Shown here: in pieces, positions 34,701-37,704 of the stretch | Numbering within the stretch: position 1 is the first letter of the stretch | Layout of the letters: the number at the start of each line of letters is the position of its first letter | Position numbers and translations under genes: made by a program | From: Acanthamoeba castellanii str. Neff | Taxonomy: Eukaryota > Discosea > Longamoebia > Acanthamoebidae | Direction: 5' to 3' | Assembly (NCBI RefSeq): GCF_000313135.1 | Contig: NW_004457626.1 | Coordinates: 1-37,704, forward strand | Length of the DNA: 37,704 nucleotides | The notes under the pieces: model-generated | The model's database searches: none | What the model saw: only the letters and a program-made list of their open reading frames with translations | Told to the model about the DNA's origin: nothing

Positions 34701-36830
34701 TTCTCCAGGCCGACAGTCTCGGCCAGGATGGCCCGCTTGGCTCGCTCGTCCAGCAGGTAGATGTTGGCAAAGGAAATATCCCACCTAGTGCCGATGATTA
34801 CATGCGCGGGGCCGTGCAGCGTTCAGCATCCAGCCAATCAACCAACCAACCAACCACGCCTGTGGGCACGTGTGAGGGAGTAAGTACTTTCCAGTGGTGG
34901 CGATGACTTCGGCGGTGATGCGGACGGCATCCTTGGCTGTGCTTGCTCCTGCGCCCGAGGCGGCCAAGTCCCGAATCGCTCTGGAGGAGGCAGTCAGTGT
35001 CACTGCGCGTGCAATATTACCGGACAAAGCAAGGGGCGGCCATGCGCGTACCTGAGCTGACGCTCGCCGATCACGCGGTTGGTGGTCTCCGAGACGATGG
35101 TGAACAGGCCACCCACGCTGCCGTCGTCCATGAACAGAGGGCTGTAGGACGATGTGAAATACACCTCCTGAGATGCACGGATGGAAGAGAGGAGAGCGTT
35201 GAGTGATGTGAGCGCTGCTTCAGATTTGCGTTGTGCGTTGCATGCGTACCTCGATGTAGCCGTGCCTGTCGATCGGAGAGAACTGATCCTCGAACCAGTT
35301 GGCCCGAGAGGACTTGACGACCTCATCGAGATTCTGTTCCGCCCACATGGTCGGCCAGCACTCGGCGTACGGTTCGCCTGCACTCCCCAGCCCAGCATTA
35401 GAACGCCGAAAGGCCCTGGTCGAGCGGGCGAGCGAAAGAGAAGTCGTACCAAAGTATCGAGGGTGCTTGTTGCCCATAATTAATCGGTAGGCGTCGTTGT
35501 AGAGCATCCGGTACTCACGCCCCCAGAATATTACCTGGTGGTGGTCGTTGTGCGCGTCGCATGATTATTAGAAGAGCCAACAAACCACCCAGTGACTGGC
35601 GAAGAGGTGGGCAAAACGCACAAACGGGAATCGGGTGAAGAGGCAGATGGCCAGCGCAATCTTGAGAGTGTTGGGCCACTGTGCGATCGGTCCGAGAGGG
35701 GTGCTAGCCCAGTCCTTCTCCCTGAGTAACAGGCACGCCCCTGGCGTGAGCCACTGCACAGTGGTACGGGAGATCGTGCTGGGCGGACGAACCTGATGAG
35801 GCGAGGCATTTCGCCGGGTGCGGTACACCAGATGCCGAGTTTCTCTACTTCGTCACTCATGGGCTCACCGCTATTGCCGGCAGGGCCGTCTCCCTCATCG
35901 TCGGCTTCTTCGTCGTCTTCGTCGTCAGCTTCATCCGCCCCATCGTCCTCATCGTCGTCTTCGTCTTCATGTGCACGCTCCTTCAACTTCTCACTGTCTC
36001 CCAGCCTTCGCTCTGTGCCGCCTCCGATGGCTTTTGCCGCATCATCGCCTCCTAACTGGAAAGCGACAAACAAAGTAATAAATAATCCTGAGAAATGGGC
36101 AGGATGGATAGCAAAAACAAAAATAAAAGAAATAAAAACAAACGCACAGGAGTTGGGATGGCCCGCACCTCGGAATTCTGGGCGTCCTCGGAAGCATTGG
36201 CGTCGGCCTTGGCGTTGTTTTCAAGCTGACAGATGCGCACCACCTGCTCGAGGCAGTCCAGAGTGAGGCCGCGCAGTCGCTTGTTGTTGTGGTGCAGGAG
36301 CTGGGGCTGGGCGAGCCTGGCCACCACCTGATCGAAGCTCTTGCGCTCGCGCCGGCGCTGCAGCGGCTGCTCCACCATAGCCAGCACCTCGTCCACCCGC
36401 TACATGGCATTCCCGCCACCACACACCGCAAGTGCGTTAGTGCGGAATGTCGCCTCGTGTGGAAAAGTTTTGAGGGCTCCAGGGTCCGGGATCGTGACCG
36501 TGGTCGTGGTCGTGGTCGTGGTGCGAACGAATAATAGAGGCAGAATGAATGAATGATGTGCAGATGTAAATTGATTATAATCGAGGGCACGTGCAGGGAT
36601 CATTTGAAAAATCATAAAAAAAAAGTTGTGCTGCCACCGGAGGGGCCTCTTCGTTGTTTGCGTGTAAAGGAGGAGAAGAAGGGTAGATGGGGTGGAGGCG
36701 AAGGCACAAGCAGTACCGAAAGATTCGTGTCGAGTTCCTCTTCAGGCAGATCGGTGGAAACCAAATCAGGCGCCAAGTCCACCCGCCTTCGCTCCTTTCT
36801 CGTGGAGTACTTGGCGCTCTGAACCTCCAT
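28747..36830 (-). CDS. Double hybrid histidine kinase, copy B
   Basis: This is the paralogue of copy A with the same domain order. Exon 1 is 36830-36717 and exon 2 starts at 36399. An acidic segment follows (~36056-35790). The PAS-like sensor is at ~35725-35051 ([35 protein letters not shown]) and the GAF-like region at ~34983-34205. HisKA-1 (SHEFRTPL ~33990) and HATPase-1 (33652-~33010; DTGIGIP) come next, then a Ser-rich linker to ~32590. Receiver 1 is at ~32500-32030 (LLADD, TDVMMP, KPF), with PAS and GAF at ~32000-30945. HisKA-2 (SHELRTPL ~30730) and HATPase-2 (30401-~29553; [21 protein letters not shown]) precede receiver 2 (~29205-28986 and 28905-28747; [17 protein letters not shown]). 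All His/Asp phosphorylation residues are present. It ends EHEEKAK. It is predicted to be soluble. It has at least three introns absent from copy A and is preceded by a divergent ankyrin gene. Confidence 0.88.
32829..32879 (-). other. Conserved WWLPSI motif inside low-complexity linker, copy B
   Basis: This is the copy B counterpart, [17 protein letters not shown], in the Ser-rich linker between HATPase-1 and receiver 1. A second conserved island, [13 protein letters not shown], lies ~100-150 bases further along the linker in both copies. Confidence 0.6.
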
Positions 36831-37178
36831 CTTCTTCCTCCACCCCTTCGTCACGTTCGTGTACGGCTTGTTCCCTCCGCTGCTGCCACTCGTCGCTGGC
36901 CTTCTGAGCTCTCTTCTGCCTTTGTTGGAGCTCTACCTCCGTGTTTCCGCCCAGTCGGCTATTTGGTGCCCAACAACTCTTTTTAGGATGTTTGTTTCTG
37001 CATGCCAATTTGGGGCCGACTTTTCGCGTGTGATCCCCGCGGAAGGCAGGAACGAGGCATTTTCCAGGTTTTCGTTGACGATGGTGACGTGGCGAGCCGT
37101 GGCACCTTTTCGCAGGAAAAAACAATTTCTCATTTATTTTCTCAGGCCGAAATTAATTATTGGTCGACAAGCAAGAAG
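36831..37178. promoter_or_regulatory. Shared upstream region of copy B and the ankyrin gene
   Basis: This ~350-bp region lies between the start codons of two divergent genes and should contain both promoters and 5' UTRs. Overlapping open frames on both strands have no domain signal. A more AT-rich stretch occurs at ~37120-37165. No specific element is named. Confidence 0.4.
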
Positions 37179-37704
37179 ATGGAGGGCGAGGATCTGCGCC
37201 TGGTAGGGCTTTCCCTCCTTCCTTGTCTGGGAGAAGAATCGTTTTTTCATCCCCCCCCTCTCCTTCTCTTTTCGTCTCTTCTCCTTGTGCACAGAAACTG
37301 TTCGCGGCAGTGGGTCAGGCCTCGGTAGATGCTGCGGGGTTCGAGGCACTCCTGGCGCAGTGCCGGCCAACACAACCGGGGGAAAGCGTGGCCGACCTGC
37401 TCAACCACACCTTCAGGCTGAAGCCGCAGCCGGCGCAGGCCGACGACAATACCACCCCGACCAGTATCGTGGTGACTTCGCCCAGCGAGAAGGGAGACGA
37501 ACCCACCATCGTGGGAGGGGCTTCTTCTCCCACAACTACTCTTGATGAAGACGGCAATCGGGCGGTCGAGGGTGGCTGGTCGCTGCTTCATGAAGCGGTG
37601 GAGATGAACCGCGTCGACTTTGCCTCGTTGCTGATCAAGAAGGGAGCCAACGTCAACATCGCAGACGACCGGTTCGTCGATCTCCTGTTCACCACTGCCC
37701 TTCA
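37179..37704 (+). CDS. Ankyrin-repeat protein, 5' part (truncated by window end)
   Basis: Exon 1 (37179-37202) encodes MEGEDLRL and splices over a 92-nt intron to 37295, giving KLFAAVGQASVDAAGF in frame. A Pro/Thr/Ser-rich stretch follows. The first ankyrin repeat (GWSLLHEAVEMNRVDFASLL then IKKGANVNIADD) lies at ~37576-37670. A GT at ~37672 may be the next donor. The open frame continues to the window edge, so length and any further domains are unknown. Ankyrin repeats mediate protein binding; no function can be assigned. Confidence 0.7.

Noticed and set aside
20919..36830. The histidine kinases as bacterial contamination
   Set aside because: Both genes are cut by many GT-AG introns that restore the reading frame, and they sit between intron-rich eukaryotic genes in the same sequence.

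Overview
This window looks like nuclear DNA of an amoebozoan protist, most probably Acanthamoeba or a close relative. The sequence is GC-rich. Genes sit on both strands a few hundred bases apart, and nearly every gene is cut by many short introns (about 60-120 nt, many with GTACG- or GTGCG-type donors and ordinary AG acceptors). The protein families fit: eukaryotic PP2C, CaMK-type kinase, Vps34, RCC1/BTB and F-box proteins lie next to very large hybrid histidine kinases. The organism name is inferred from these traits; no identity search was possible.

Layout. 181-3119 (-): LRR-PP2C phosphatase with a putative N-myristoylation signal. 3656-5213 (+): CaMK-like Ser/Thr kinase, head-to-head with the phosphatase. 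5439-7052 (+): seven-helix membrane protein of the TOM1/GPR137 type. 7303-11968 (+): class III PI3-kinase Vps34. 12148-16738 (+): RCC1 propeller, split BTB, coiled coil, second BTB and a C-terminal CaaX box. 17005-19991 (+): F-box apparently fused to an eEF1A/HBS1-like translational GTPase. 20080-20450: atypical non-coding stretch. 20571-20870 (+): collapsed SRPBCC (START-like) gene. 20919-28661 (-) and 28747-36830 (-): two tandem paralogous double hybrid histidine kinases, called copy A and copy B here. 37179 to the end (+): start of an ankyrin-repeat gene, head-to-head with copy B.

How the genes relate. The window is dominated by signalling genes. Each histidine kinase carries two complete kinase cores and two receivers, all with their catalytic His or Asp residues, so each could run an internal phosphorelay. 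The copies show mosaic divergence. Transmitter and receiver exons are almost identical at DNA level, including a perfect 127-bp run, while sensory and linker exons have drifted. At least three introns occur only in copy B, and CA/GT microsatellites occur mainly in the introns of copy A. The other striking points are three unusual domain architectures: F-box plus eEF1A-like GTPase, RCC1 plus split BTB plus CaaX, and myristoylated LRR plus PP2C. No rRNA, tRNA, CRISPR array, insertion sequence or intact transposon was recognised.
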